DNA from: DASWJZ01 sp038211615
GTDB taxonomy: Bacteria; Pseudomonadota; Alphaproteobacteria; Rhizobiales; Afifellaceae
Assembly: GCA_038211615.1 (NCBI GenBank)
Contig: JBBQVL010000005.1
Coordinates: 29,193-93,192, forward strand
Direction: 5' to 3'
Length of the DNA stretch: 64,000 bases
Shown piece by piece: positions 1-9,491 of the stretch. The notes under the pieces are model-generated. The model saw only the letters and a list, made by a program, of their open reading frames with translations. It was not told the DNA's origin and ran no database searches. Each line of letters opens with the position of its first letter. The first letter of the stretch is position 1. The position numbers and the translations under genes were made by a program.

Positions 1-258
1 AATGTCGCGAACCTGAGTTCGTTTGTGACCGCCGCAGAGGAGCAGAACGACACTTCGTCCGTGTTGCACGAAATAGACCCGATAGCCTGCCCCGTAGTCG
101 ATGCGGAGTTCGCTGAGACCTTGGCCAATCGGGCGCACGTCGCCCGGATTTCCCAACGCCAACCGATCGAGGCGAGCCTGAATCCTCGCCCTTGCCCGCA
201 AGTCACCGAGATCGCGAAGCCAAGCGTCAAACCGGTCGGTTTTCCGCAGCTCAAGCAC
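1..258 (-). CDS. RelE/HigB-type toxin of a type II toxin-antitoxin system, 3' end outside window
   Basis: Reading the minus strand from a GTG at 258 gives a protein starting LELRKTDRFDAWLRDL and continuing through ALGNPGDVRPIG, LSELRIDYGAGYRVYF and LLLCGGHKRTQ. These are the hallmarks of the small RelE/ParE-superfamily mRNA-interferase toxins encoded as toxin-first modules. The frame is open back to a TTG at 291, directly behind the folC stop, but GTG 258 gives the family's usual N-terminus. At least 86 codons are present and the end lies beyond base 1. No antitoxin lies upstream, because folC is immediately there; toxin-first order predicts an HTH antitoxin just outside the window. The start codon is uncertain. 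Confidence 0.75.
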   Translation of the reverse strand, partial: MLELRKTDRFDAWLRDLGDLRARARIQARLDRLALGNPGDVRPIGQGLSELRIDYGAGYRVYFVQHGRSVVLLLCGGHKRTQVRDI

Positions 259-294
259 GATTGACTGTAGCCCGTAGGCTACGGAATGCAACCT

Positions 295-1614
295 TTATTC
301 CGGCAGCGGGCCGTTTTCCCGGAGCACGCTTCCCGCGAGGTAAAGCGAGCCGCAGATCAGGATGCGCGGCGGTTCGGCGTCGCCGCGCTCCACATGCAAC
401 GAGGCGAGCGCCGTATTCACGTCGGCGAAGGGGCGGGCCGGCACATCCGACTGCATGGCGATCTCGGCGAGACGCGCCGGATCGAAGCCCGCCTCGCTCA
501 TCGGCACCGGCACCGTCATGGCGTGGCGGACGAGCCCGGCGAACGGGCGGAAGAAGCCGGCGGGGTCCTTCGTCGTGAGCATGCCGCAGATCAGGAAGAG
601 CGGCCGCGGATCGCGGTCCTCGATTTCGGCAAAGGCCTGCGCGATCGCCACCCCGGCCGCCGGATTGTGTCCGCCGTCGAGCCAGATTTCGGCGCCGGGC
701 GGCGCGGCCTCCACGAGCGGCCCGGACTTCAGCCGCTGCATCCGGGCCGGCCACTCGGCGTTGACGAGGCCTGCCTCCACCGCCGCCGCGTCGAGCGGGA
801 TGCCGGCACGCCGCAGAGTCGCGACCGCAAGTCCGGCGTTCTCCACCTGATGCGCGCCGAGGAGCTTTGGCAGCGGCAGGTCCAGGAGGCCGTAATCGTC
901 CTGGTAGACGAGGCGGCCGCGCTCGGCGAACGTCATGTAGTCCACGCCGTGGCGGAAGAGTACGGCGCCGACCGCCTTCGCCTCCAGCTCGATCATCGCC
1001 AGCACATGCTCGTTCTGCGGCGCCACGACCCCCGCCACGCCGTGCTTCAGGATGCCGGCTTTCTCCGCCGCGATCGCCGCCAGGTCGGTGCCGAGGAATT
1101 CGGCGTGATCCAGGCTGATCGAGGCGATGACCGTGGCAAGCGGCCGGTCGACGACATTGGTCGCGTCGTAGCGCCCGCCGAGCCCCACTTCGAGCAGACA
1201 GAAATCCGCCGGCCGCGTGGCGTAGAGATGGAAGGCGACCGCGGTCGTCACCTCGAAGAAGGTGATCGCCTCCCCGCCGTTGACGCGCAGCACTTCCTGG
1301 ATCGCCGCGATGAGGGTCGCGTCGTCGACGAGCCTTCCCCCGCCCCTGGCTCCGAGGCGAATACGCTCGTTGAAGCGCACGAGATGCGGCGACGTGTAGA
1401 CATGCACGGAATGGCCGGCGCTCTCGAGCGCGGCACGCAGGAACGCGACGGTCGAGCCCTTGCCGTTGGTGCCGGCGACGTGGATCACCGGCGGCAGGCG
1501 GTCCTGCGGCCGGTCAAGGCGGTCGAGCAGCCGCGCGATGCGGCCGAGCGAAAGGTCGATCTTGCGCGGATGGAGCGTGCCGAGCACCTCCAGCAGCGAA
1601 CTGAGCTCTGACAT
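295..1614 (-). CDS. folC: Bifunctional folylpolyglutamate synthase / dihydrofolate synthase
   Basis: Cytosolic Mur-ligase-family enzyme that adds glutamate to dihydropteroate and to folates. The 440-residue protein shows the ATP-binding P-loop HVAGTNGKGST near residue 47, the family signature YTSPHL shortly after, the LLEVGLGGRYDATN block, and the C-terminal domain with LDGGHNPA. I place the start at ATG 1614 (MSELSSLLEVLG). The frame is open further upstream, but that would run into accD and lacks family similarity. The start is 4 nt behind the accD stop, so the two are almost certainly cotranscribed. Last gene of the trpA-accD-folC block. Confidence 0.95.
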   Translation of the reverse strand: MSELSSLLEVLGTLHPRKIDLSLGRIARLLDRLDRPQDRLPPVIHVAGTNGKGSTVAFLRAALESAGHSVHVYTSPHLVRFNERIRLGARGGGRLVDDATLIAAIQEVLRVNGGEAITFFEVTTAVAFHLYATRPADFCLLEVGLGGRYDATNVVDRPLATVIASISLDHAEFLGTDLAAIAAEKAGILKHGVAGVVAPQNEHVLAMIELEAKAVGAVLFRHGVDYMTFAERGRLVYQDDYGLLDLPLPKLLGAHQVENAGLAVATLRRAGIPLDAAAVEAGLVNAEWPARMQRLKSGPLVEAAPPGAEIWLDGGHNPAAGVAIAQAFAEIEDRDPRPLFLICGMLTTKDPAGFFRPFAGLVRHAMTVPVPMSEAGFDPARLAEIAMQSDVPARPFADVNTALASLHVERGDAEPPRILICGSLYLAGSVLRENGPLPE

Positions 1615-1618
1615 GAAA

Positions 1619-2599
<981 letters not shown>

Positions 2600-2622
2600 C
2601 CGGCAATCCTCTGTTTCAGCCG

Positions 2623-3462
2623 CTACTCGGCCGCCATCAGGCGGGATGCCCGCACGCCTTGCGCGAGCGCGGCGACGAGATCGGTGACGGCGTGGACCGT
2701 CTTCGGAGTGGCGCGCTGCTCCGCATCGAGGCTCGTCTGCAGCGCGCGCACCAGCGCCGAACCTACCACCACGCCGTCCGCGTTCCGCCCGATCGCGGCC
2801 GCCTGCTCCGGCGTAGTGACCCCGAAGCCGACGGCAACCGGTAGATCGGTATGCCGCTTGATCCGGTCAACCGCTTCCGCAACGCGGAGGTTGTCGGGCG
2901 TCTTGGTTCCGGTGATGCCGGTTATCGAAACGTAATAGACGAAACCCGAGGTGTTCTGGAGCACCGCCGGCAGCCGCTTGTCGTCGGTGGTGGGTGTCGC
3001 GAGGCGGATGAAGTTCAGGCCTGCCTTCATCGCGGGAATGCAGAGCTCCTCGTCCTCCTCCGGCGGCAGGTCGACCACGATGAGACCATCCACGCCGGCG
3101 GCCTTCGCGTCCGCCAGGAAGCGGTCGTTGCCGTAGATGTAGATCGGGTTGTAGTAGCCCATCAGCACGATCGGCGTGTCCTGGTCGCCCTTGCGGAACT
3201 CCCGCACCATGCGCAGCGTCTTCACCTGCGTCTGCCCGCCGTGCAGCGCCCGCAGGCCCGCCGCCTGGATCGCCGGGCCGTCGGCCATCGGATCGGAGAA
3301 CGGCATGCCAAGCTCGATGACATCGGCGCCAGCCGCCGGCAGCGCTTTCAGGAGCGCGAGCGAGGTATCGTAGTCCGGGTCGCCGGCCGTCACGAAAGTG
3401 ACGAGCGCCGGGCGCGCGGCCTTCTGCAATTCGGCAAAACGGCGTTCGATGCGGGCGATCAT
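2623..3462 (-). CDS. trpA: Tryptophan synthase alpha chain
   Basis: Cleaves indole-3-glycerol phosphate and passes indole to TrpB. The 279-residue TIM-barrel protein shows FVTAGDPDYDTS, ELGMPFSDPMADGP (catalytic Glu and Asp region), VLMGYYNPIY, VDGLIVVDLPPEE, and the phosphate-binding GFGVTTPEQA and DGVVVGSALV. The start is taken at ATG 3462 (MIARIERRFAELQK), which matches the family. It heads trpA-accD-folC but is separated from trpB by about 4.8 kb, so it needs its own promoter, presumably in the 163-bp divergent gap before the 5'-nucleotidase gene. Confidence 0.96.
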   Translation of the reverse strand: MIARIERRFAELQKAARPALVTFVTAGDPDYDTSLALLKALPAAGADVIELGMPFSDPMADGPAIQAAGLRALHGGQTQVKTLRMVREFRKGDQDTPIVLMGYYNPIYIYGNDRFLADAKAAGVDGLIVVDLPPEEDEELCIPAMKAGLNFIRLATPTTDDKRLPAVLQNTSGFVYYVSITGITGTKTPDNLRVAEAVDRIKRHTDLPVAVGFGVTTPEQAAAIGRNADGVVVGSALVRALQTSLDAEQRATPKTVHAVTDLVAALAQGVRASRLMAAE

Positions 3463-3498
3463 GCGTCTCGGTATCACACTCCGGCACAACGGGAAAAG

Positions 3499-3514
3499 GC
3501 CGGGTTCCCCCGGC
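3499..3514. other. Short GC hairpin in the trpA / 5'-nucleotidase divergent gap
   Basis: GCCGGG-TTCC-CCCGGC forms a 6-bp stem with a 4-nt loop. It is followed by TTTGATTT on the plus strand and by CTTTT on the minus strand. It could be an attenuator-like element in the trpA leader or simply a structured spacer; there is no further support for either reading. Confidence 0.3.
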
Positions 3515-3625
3515 TTTGATTTCGGCCGCTGTCGCATCGGCGATACCGGGTTGCGTTATCCCGCTCCGGGAGAACAAACTGCCGTCTCGCCCGATGATGG
3601 ATTTCTCGTCTTGAGGAGACCTCGA

Positions 3626-5131
3626 ATGTTCAACCGCTCAAGCAAACTTGCCGCTGCCGCCATTGCTGTCCTCGCCGCGACCCTGGCGTCGGCGGAAGCG
3701 GAAACAGTAAAACTCACCATCCTCGGCGTCGGGGACATCTACAATTTCTCCGGCCTGAAGGACAGCGGCGGGTTCGCCCGCCTGAACGCCGTCGCGAAGG
3801 CCGAAAAGGCGAACAACCCGAACTTCCTCTACGTCTTCGACGGCGACATGCTGTCGCCCTCGCTGCTGTCCGGCCTCGACAAGGGCGAGAACACGATCGC
3901 GCTGACCAACCTTGTGCCGTTCGACATCGCCGTTCCGGGCAACCACGAGTTCGATTTCGGCCCGGAAAACTTCCTCGAGAAGGTGAAGGCGTCGAAATAC
4001 CCCTGGGCGGCGATCAACGTGACGCATGCCGACGGATCGGCGATCGACGGCCTCGGCGGCACGCTGGTGAAGGAGATTGGCGGCCTCAAGGTCGCGCTCG
4101 TCCCGGTCGCGCAGGACACGACCCCGCAGGTGTCGAGTTCCGGCGACTGGAAATTCGCCGACACCGTCGCCGCCGCGATCGATGGCGCGCGGACTGCGCG
4201 CGCCGCCGGCGCCGACCTCGTCGTCGGGGTGATCCAGGGCGACCACGCCTATGACCGCGCCATCATGGCGAGCCACGCCTTCGACGTGATCGTTTCCGGC
4301 GACGACCACGACTACATGACCGGCTATGACGGCATCACCGCCTACGTCGAGACCTCGACGGAAGCGAAATATCTCGCCCCCCTCGATCTGACGGTCAATG
4401 TCGAGGAGAAGGAGGGCAAGCGCACCGTCTCCTGGGAGCCCGCCTTCCGCTTCATCAACACGAAGAGCGTGACGCCCGATCCGGAAACGCAGACGCTTGT
4501 CGATGCGCTCAAGGCGAGGCTCGACGAGAGCCTCAATGTGGAGATCGGCGCGACCGTCGGCCCGCTCGACTCGCGTCGCAATATCGTGCGGAGCGAGGAA
4601 TCGGCGATCGGCAACCTGATCGCCGACGCCATGCGTGCCGCCACCGGCGCCGACGTCGCGATCACCAATGGCGGCGGCATCCGCGCCGACCGGCAATACG
4701 ACGCCGGAACGGTGCTGACGCGGAAGGACATCCTGACCGAGCTTCCGTTCGGCAACGTGACCGTCGTCACCGAGATCATGGGACAGCGGCTGCGGGACGC
4801 GCTGGAGAACGGCTTCAGCCAGGTGGAGGACGGCGCGGGCCGCTTTCCGCAGATCTCCGGCATGACGGTGGTGGCCGACCTCAAGCAGCCGGCGGGAAGC
4901 CGCGTCGTCTCGGTCAAGGTTGGAGGAAAGCCGCTCGATCCGGCGGCGACCTACAAGGTTGCGACCAACGACTTCATGCTGAACGGCGGCGACGGCTACA
5001 CACCGCTCACCGGCGGCAACGTGCTGGTCGGACCTCGCGGCGGCAAGCTGATGGCGAGCACCGTCATCAACTACATCGCGAAGGCGGGGAAGGTTGACGC
5101 CAAGGTGGAAGGACGCATCGCCTTCAAGTGA
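3626..5131 (+). CDS. 5'-nucleotidase / UshA-like bifunctional metallophosphatase, exported
   Basis: Predicted periplasmic nucleotide-hydrolysing enzyme of 501 residues. The start is ATG 3626, with GAGGAG 8-14 nt upstream and an N-terminal signal peptide ending near ASAEA. The metallophosphatase domain shows VFDGDMLSPS, PGNHEFDFG and a late GDDHDYM. The C-terminal 5'-nucleotidase domain shows EESAIGNLIADAMR, NGGGIRAD, ELPFGN and GDGYTPL. Two metal-site motifs deviate from UshA: the early D-x-H reads GDIYNF and the usual GHxH reads GDDHDY, so metal use or activity may differ. It is the only plus-strand gene inside the split trp/acc/fol operon. Confidence 0.85.
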   Translation: MFNRSSKLAAAAIAVLAATLASAEAETVKLTILGVGDIYNFSGLKDSGGFARLNAVAKAEKANNPNFLYVFDGDMLSPSLLSGLDKGENTIALTNLVPFDIAVPGNHEFDFGPENFLEKVKASKYPWAAINVTHADGSAIDGLGGTLVKEIGGLKVALVPVAQDTTPQVSSSGDWKFADTVAAAIDGARTARAAGADLVVGVIQGDHAYDRAIMASHAFDVIVSGDDHDYMTGYDGITAYVETSTEAKYLAPLDLTVNVEEKEGKRTVSWEPAFRFINTKSVTPDPETQTLVDALKARLDESLNVEIGATVGPLDSRRNIVRSEESAIGNLIADAMRAATGADVAITNGGGIRADRQYDAGTVLTRKDILTELPFGNVTVVTEIMGQRLRDALENGFSQVEDGAGRFPQISGMTVVADLKQPAGSRVVSVKVGGKPLDPAATYKVATNDFMLNGGDGYTPLTGGNVLVGPRGGKLMASTVINYIAKAGKVDAKVEGRIAFK

Positions 5132-5155
5132 GCGCCGGTCGCATCGGACCGGCGC
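5132..5155 (+). terminator. Hairpin directly behind the 5'-nucleotidase stop
   Basis: GCGCCGGTC-GCATCG-GACCGGCGC is a perfect 9-bp stem with a 6-nt loop, starting one base after the TGA. The downstream T content is poor (CCGCGTTTCTC), so termination could be partial or Rho-aided. It lies between convergent genes. Confidence 0.5.
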
Positions 5156-5176
5156 CCGCGTTTCTCGCCTCGGCTG

Positions 5177-6634
5177 CTACTGGCAGCTTGCCGGCGCGCC
5201 GTGGTGGCGGACCGGGCCGCAGCGGAGGCCGACGACGTCCGGCCGCGCAACGGGTCCCCGCCTCGCGGTCATCGCGTGGCTCACCGGCAGGGCGGGCACC
5301 GCCTGGTCGTAGAGCCAGGCATTCAGGAGGCTGCGCACAGAGGCGTTGTGGCTGACAAAGACCGCGGTATCGATGAAGTTCGCCGAACTTGCGTTGCCGC
5401 CGCGATAGACGTCGAGGAAGGTGTGGAGGATGCGGAAGAAGGTCCGGTCGCCAACCTTCAGCCTGAGTGCGTAGAGCGCCGCCGCGCCGCGCAGATAGAC
5501 GCTGTCGCTGAAGATTTCGTCCGGAGAGTCGACCACGGCCGGCCCGAGATGGTGGGAGGCGACGTAGTCGTAATTGTCCTGCATCGCGGCCTCGAAGGCG
5601 GCGGGATTGTTGCGGTTCGGCCAGAGGATCTCGAAATACGTGGCCGAGCCTTCGGCGATCCAGAGGTCAGCCCACTTCTTCACCGAGACGGAATCCCCGA
5701 ACCATTGATGCGCCAGCTCGTGCGCGACGAAAGCCTCGTCGGACGCGCCGAGCGGGAACGTCGTGATCGACTGCGTCTCCAGCGCATAATAGAGGATCGG
5801 ATCGGCGACCACTGCCGCCCCATAGCTCTCGAACGGATAGCGGCCGATCAGGTGCTCGAAATAGGGGATCATCTTCGCCGCGAGGAGATGTCCCTGGATT
5901 TCCGCCGGAGGCGTGCCGGCCGGCGAATAGACCCGCACCGGGATGCCGTCCGACGTGCGCCTGGTGGCGACGTTGAACTTGTTGACATGCACCGTCGCGA
6001 GCCACGTCGTCATCTGATGCGGCATGTCCCAGACGAACCGCTTCTTCATGCCGATGGCGCGGATCGATTGCAGCGTGCCGTTCGCGACGCCGAGATAGGC
6101 GGCGGGCACCGTGACGGCGATGGTGAAGCGCGCCTTGTCGGTCGGCTCGTCGTTCGCCGGATAGAAGGTCGAGGCGCCGACCGGCTCGCTCACCACATAG
6201 GCGGCGTTGCCGTATTTGAACCAGCCGAGCTCGTAGTCGGAATCGGTCGGGTCGGTAATCGGATGCGGTGTGCCGGCATAGTCGACCACCAGCCTGAACG
6301 TCGCCCCGCGCGGGATCGGCCAGCGCGGCGTGATGGTGAGCTTGTCATGCGCCTGCGAGAAGCCGGCGGGGACGCCCTGCACCTTCGCCTTTGATACGGT
6401 GAGGCCCGCAAGGTCGAGGGTGAAGGAGGTCAGCCGTGTCTGCGCAAAGATCAGGAGGCTCGCCTCCGCGTCGAGATGGCCGGTCGTCGGCGCGACATCG
6501 AGGTCGAGCCCGTAATGCAGGACATCGATGCCGTTGTTGCCGAAGGTCGGGAAGAACGGATCGATTGCGAAAGCCGGGCCAGCGACAAGGCCGGCGGCAA
6601 ACGCGAGCGAAGCGATTTTGAGATGCGCGGACAT
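5177..6634 (-). CDS. M1-family zinc metallopeptidase, exported, short form
   Basis: Secreted aminopeptidase-like enzyme of 485 residues. ATG 6634 follows a G-rich ribosome site and starts a signal peptide (MSAHLKIASLAFAAGL..., cleavage near AFA-ID). The catalytic zinc motif HELAHQW is followed 18 residues later by the Glu of IAEGSATYFE, the exact M1 spacing. The substrate-binding G-x-M-E-N is replaced by ALETQ, a variant seen in other bacterial M1 enzymes. The protein stops shortly after the catalytic domain, so the long C-terminal helical domain of PepN/ERAP types is missing. Probably used on extracytoplasmic peptides; the substrate is unknown. Confidence 0.87.
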   Translation of the reverse strand: MSAHLKIASLAFAAGLVAGPAFAIDPFFPTFGNNGIDVLHYGLDLDVAPTTGHLDAEASLLIFAQTRLTSFTLDLAGLTVSKAKVQGVPAGFSQAHDKLTITPRWPIPRGATFRLVVDYAGTPHPITDPTDSDYELGWFKYGNAAYVVSEPVGASTFYPANDEPTDKARFTIAVTVPAAYLGVANGTLQSIRAIGMKKRFVWDMPHQMTTWLATVHVNKFNVATRRTSDGIPVRVYSPAGTPPAEIQGHLLAAKMIPYFEHLIGRYPFESYGAAVVADPILYYALETQSITTFPLGASDEAFVAHELAHQWFGDSVSVKKWADLWIAEGSATYFEILWPNRNNPAAFEAAMQDNYDYVASHHLGPAVVDSPDEIFSDSVYLRGAAALYALRLKVGDRTFFRILHTFLDVYRGGNASSANFIDTAVFVSHNASVRSLLNAWLYDQAVPALPVSHAMTARRGPVARPDVVGLRCGPVRHHGAPASCQ

Positions 6635-6808
6635 TGAACCCCCTGATGACGCGAGGACAGGCTCGACCATAAGCCGCCGCAGGATTATTGCCGTTCCGCC
6701 CAACACTTAACGAGCCGAAGACTTAAAAAAGGGCAGCAACGGAAAGGCGCTGTCAAGAGGGTCCGTGCAGGAGCGCCCGCCGCGGCGGGTTCCGACAAGC
6801 GCTTCGGT

Positions 6809-8158
6809 TCACAGGGTGAGCTTGAAGATGGTTCCGCAGCCGTTGCTGCAAGCGTTCGATCCGCCGCCCTTGGTGATCCCGTAGAACACCCCCGCTCCAC
6901 CGCGCGTAAGTCCGGCGACCGGGGAAGCGCCGTCGCTGCCGACGAACTTGTGCACCACCGTCTTCGTCCAGACCGCATGGCCAGGGGTGGGGGGCGCAAG
7001 CTTGAAGAGGATGCCGCAGCCTCCGGTGCAGGCGGTGGATCCGCCGCCGCCCGTCAACCCGTAGAGTGCGCCGGCCGCATCGGCGACGAGGCCCGCGTAG
7101 GGTTGTGATCCGTCGGCGCCGCCCTTGAAATTGTAGATCGTGCGTTTGACCCATTTCGTCTGCCCGGCGGTCGGGGGCGTCAGGCTGAAAATCGTTCCGT
7201 TGCCGGTGGTGCCTCCCGAAAGCGTGCTGCCGTAGATGATCCCCTTGTCATCCCGCAGGAGATGATCGTCGGTGTAGGGCGTGTGCCCGTCCACGCCACC
7301 CTGGAAGGCGTGCAGCGTCGTGGCGGTCCACTTCGTCTGTCCTGCCGCAGGAGGCGTCAGGCGGTAGACCACGCCGCAGTCGATCTGGAATAGATACGGG
7401 CACGCACTGGTGTCGCCGCCGGCGGAGGTCGTGCCGTAGAGCCTGCCGGCGCTGTCGCGGATCAGGCCGGCGGCGACCGGCTGTGCGCCATCTGCACCGC
7501 CCTTGAAGGCATAGACCAGGGTGCGGGTCCAAAGGGTCTTGCCGGCTGCCGGCGCGGTCAGCTTGAACACGCTTCCGCAGCCGTCCCGGAAGGAAAAGCA
7601 ATAGCCGCCGGAAGGCTGCGGCACGCCGCGGTTCGTGGTCCCGAAAAGCGCACCAGACGGATCGAGGAGGAGGCTGCCGTAAGGATTGCTGCCGTCGTTG
7701 CCGGCGAACGAATAGAGAAGCGTCTTGGTCCAGGGGACCTGCGCCGCGGGCTTCAACTGAAAGACGGTCCCGCAGCCGCCGGTGCAGGAGGCCTTCCCGC
7801 CGTTGACCGTCGTTCCGACCAGCGTCCCGGAAGAATTGAGCACCAGCACCGAAAAGGGATTGAGGCCGTCGGCGCCCCCCTTGAACCGGTAGAGAGTGCT
7901 GCGCGTCCACGGGACCTTGCCCGGTGCCGGGGGTGTCAGCTTGATGACGGTGCCGCAGCCGCTGCTGCAGGCAGAATTTGTGATGCCGCCGGAGGTCCCA
8001 ACCGCGAAAAGCGCCCCGGAGGCGGCGCGAAACACCGGGCCTAACGGAGCCGATCCGTCGGAGCCGGTGAACTTGAAGATCGTTGTAAAGGTCACGGCGG
8101 CGTTGGCCTGGCCCGCCAGAGCCAGCACCAGGGTGAGGAGAATTGCGCGAATGACCAT
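6809..8158 (-). CDS. Secreted seven-repeat GloVer protein
   Basis: A 449-residue exported protein. ATG 8158 starts a clean signal peptide (MVIRAILLTLVLALAGQANA). The mature part is seven tandem repeats of about 55-65 residues, each with the pattern L-Y-x-F-x-G-G-x-D-G-x-x-P, then G-x-L-Y-G-T-T-x-x-G-G, then G-C-G-x-V-F-K-L-T-P and a W-T-K/R-T linker. I recognise this as the GloVer repeat (choice-anchor type tandem repeat), probably a beta-propeller-like fold; the function of the family is unknown. Paired cysteines (ACxxGCG) in most repeats suggest disulfides. It follows trpB by 82 nt on the same strand but is not a tryptophan gene. Confidence 0.8.
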   Translation of the reverse strand: MVIRAILLTLVLALAGQANAAVTFTTIFKFTGSDGSAPLGPVFRAASGALFAVGTSGGITNSACSSGCGTVIKLTPPAPGKVPWTRSTLYRFKGGADGLNPFSVLVLNSSGTLVGTTVNGGKASCTGGCGTVFQLKPAAQVPWTKTLLYSFAGNDGSNPYGSLLLDPSGALFGTTNRGVPQPSGGYCFSFRDGCGSVFKLTAPAAGKTLWTRTLVYAFKGGADGAQPVAAGLIRDSAGRLYGTTSAGGDTSACPYLFQIDCGVVYRLTPPAAGQTKWTATTLHAFQGGVDGHTPYTDDHLLRDDKGIIYGSTLSGGTTGNGTIFSLTPPTAGQTKWVKRTIYNFKGGADGSQPYAGLVADAAGALYGLTGGGGSTACTGGCGILFKLAPPTPGHAVWTKTVVHKFVGSDGASPVAGLTRGGAGVFYGITKGGGSNACSNGCGTIFKLTL

Positions 8159-8240
8159 GTCTGAGCTCCAGCCGGCCTCTTCGAACATGAGTGTTAGCGG
8201 ATAGGCCGGGCAGTGAGAAGCGGCCTGCGCCAGGCCTTGA

Positions 8241-9491
8241 TCAGATCTCGAAGCCGAGGATCTTTCCGACCGTGAACACATCCTTGTCGCCGCGGCCGCA
8301 CATGTTCATCACGATGATCTGGTCCTTGCCCATGGTGGGCGCGAGCTTGATCACCTGCGCCAGCGCGTGCGCCGGCTCGAGCGCCGGGATGATGCCTTCG
8401 AGCTTGGTGCAGAGCTGGAAGGCGTTCAGCGCCTCCGCGTCGGTCGCCGGCACGTAGGTCACCCGACCGGAATCCTTCAGCCACGAATGCTCCGGGCCGA
8501 CGCCCGGATAGTCGAGCCCGGCCGAGATCGAGTGGCCCTCGAGAATCTGCCCGTCGGAATCCTGCAGGAGATAGGTGCGGTTGCCGTGCAGCACGCCCGG
8601 CGTCCCGCCGGTCATCGAGGCGGCGTGGCCGTTCTCGACATCCAGCCCGTGGCCGCCGGCTTCCACGCCGTAGCTCGCGACGTCGCGCTCGTCGAGGAAG
8701 GGATCGAAGAGGCCGATGGCGTGCGAGCCGCCGCCGATCGCCGCGACCAGCGCGTCGGGGAGACGGCCCTCGGCCGCCATGATCTGCTCGCGCGCTTCGT
8801 TGCCGATCACCGACTGGAAGTCGCGCACCATGGCCGGAGAGGGGTGCGGGCCGGCGGCCGTGCCGATCAGGTAATAGGTGCTCTCGACGTTCGACACCCA
8901 GTCGCGCAACGCCTCGTTCATCGCGTCCTTCAGCGTGCCGGCGCCCGAGGTCACCGGATTCACCTCCGCGCCGAGGAGCTTCATGCGGAAGACGTTCGGC
9001 TTCTGCCGCTCGATGTCGGTCGCGCCCATGTAGACGACGCAGGGGAGGCCGAAGCGCGCACAGACGGTCGCGGCGGCGACGCCGTGCTGGCCGGCGCCGG
9101 TCTCCGCGACGATGCGTTTCTTCCCCATGCGGCGCGCCAGCAGGATCTGGCCGAGGCAATTGTTGATCTTGTGCGAGCCGGTGTGATTCAGCTCGTCGCG
9201 CTTGAAATAGATTTTCGCGCCGCCGTTCTGGCCGGAGGTCGCGGAGACCTCGCGGAGGTGCTCCGTCAGACGCTCGGCGAAATAGAGCGGGCTCGGCCGG
9301 CCGGTATAGTGCGTGCCGAGATGCGTCAGCTCCGCCTGGTAGGCCGGGTCGTTCTTCGCCGTCTCATAGGCCTGCTCGAGATCGAGGACGAGCGGCATCA
9401 GCGTCTCGGCGACGAAGCGTCCGCCGTAGAGGCCGAAGCGGCCACGCTCGTCGGGGCCGGAGCGGTAGGTGTTGGGCGGGGGGACGTTCAC
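8241..9491 (-). CDS. trpB: Tryptophan synthase beta chain
   Basis: PLP enzyme that condenses indole with serine. The 416-residue protein contains GRFGLYGGRFVAETL at its start, the PLP lysine in HTGSHKINN, ETGAGQHG, the phosphate-binding GGGSHAIG and EGIIPALEPAHA. The start is a GTG at 9491 whose last two bases overlap the trpF TGA (GTGA), giving translational coupling. The long open frame upstream of this GTG overlaps trpF and has no similarity to TrpB. Confidence 0.97.
   Translation of the reverse strand: MNVPPPNTYRSGPDERGRFGLYGGRFVAETLMPLVLDLEQAYETAKNDPAYQAELTHLGTHYTGRPSPLYFAERLTEHLREVSATSGQNGGAKIYFKRDELNHTGSHKINNCLGQILLARRMGKKRIVAETGAGQHGVAAATVCARFGLPCVVYMGATDIERQKPNVFRMKLLGAEVNPVTSGAGTLKDAMNEALRDWVSNVESTYYLIGTAAGPHPSPAMVRDFQSVIGNEAREQIMAAEGRLPDALVAAIGGGSHAIGLFDPFLDERDVASYGVEAGGHGLDVENGHAASMTGGTPGVLHGNRTYLLQDSDGQILEGHSISAGLDYPGVGPEHSWLKDSGRVTYVPATDAEALNAFQLCTKLEGIIPALEPAHALAQVIKLAPTMGKDQIIVMNMCGRGDKDVFTVGKILGFEI

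Noticed and set aside
286..1611. Long open frames opposite folC, and similar frames opposite most genes (for example 32182-34701, 17041-18729, 20826-23009)
   Set aside because: They are antisense or out-of-frame shadows in high-GC coding DNA, with Arg/Pro/Ala-rich text and no recognisable family; the opposite frames encode clear proteins.
6728..6756. Promoter with perfect TTGACA at 6756-6751 on the minus strand
   Set aside because: No acceptable -10 element is found 16-18 bases downstream (CCCTTT-like), so it is not listed as a promoter for the M1 peptidase gene.
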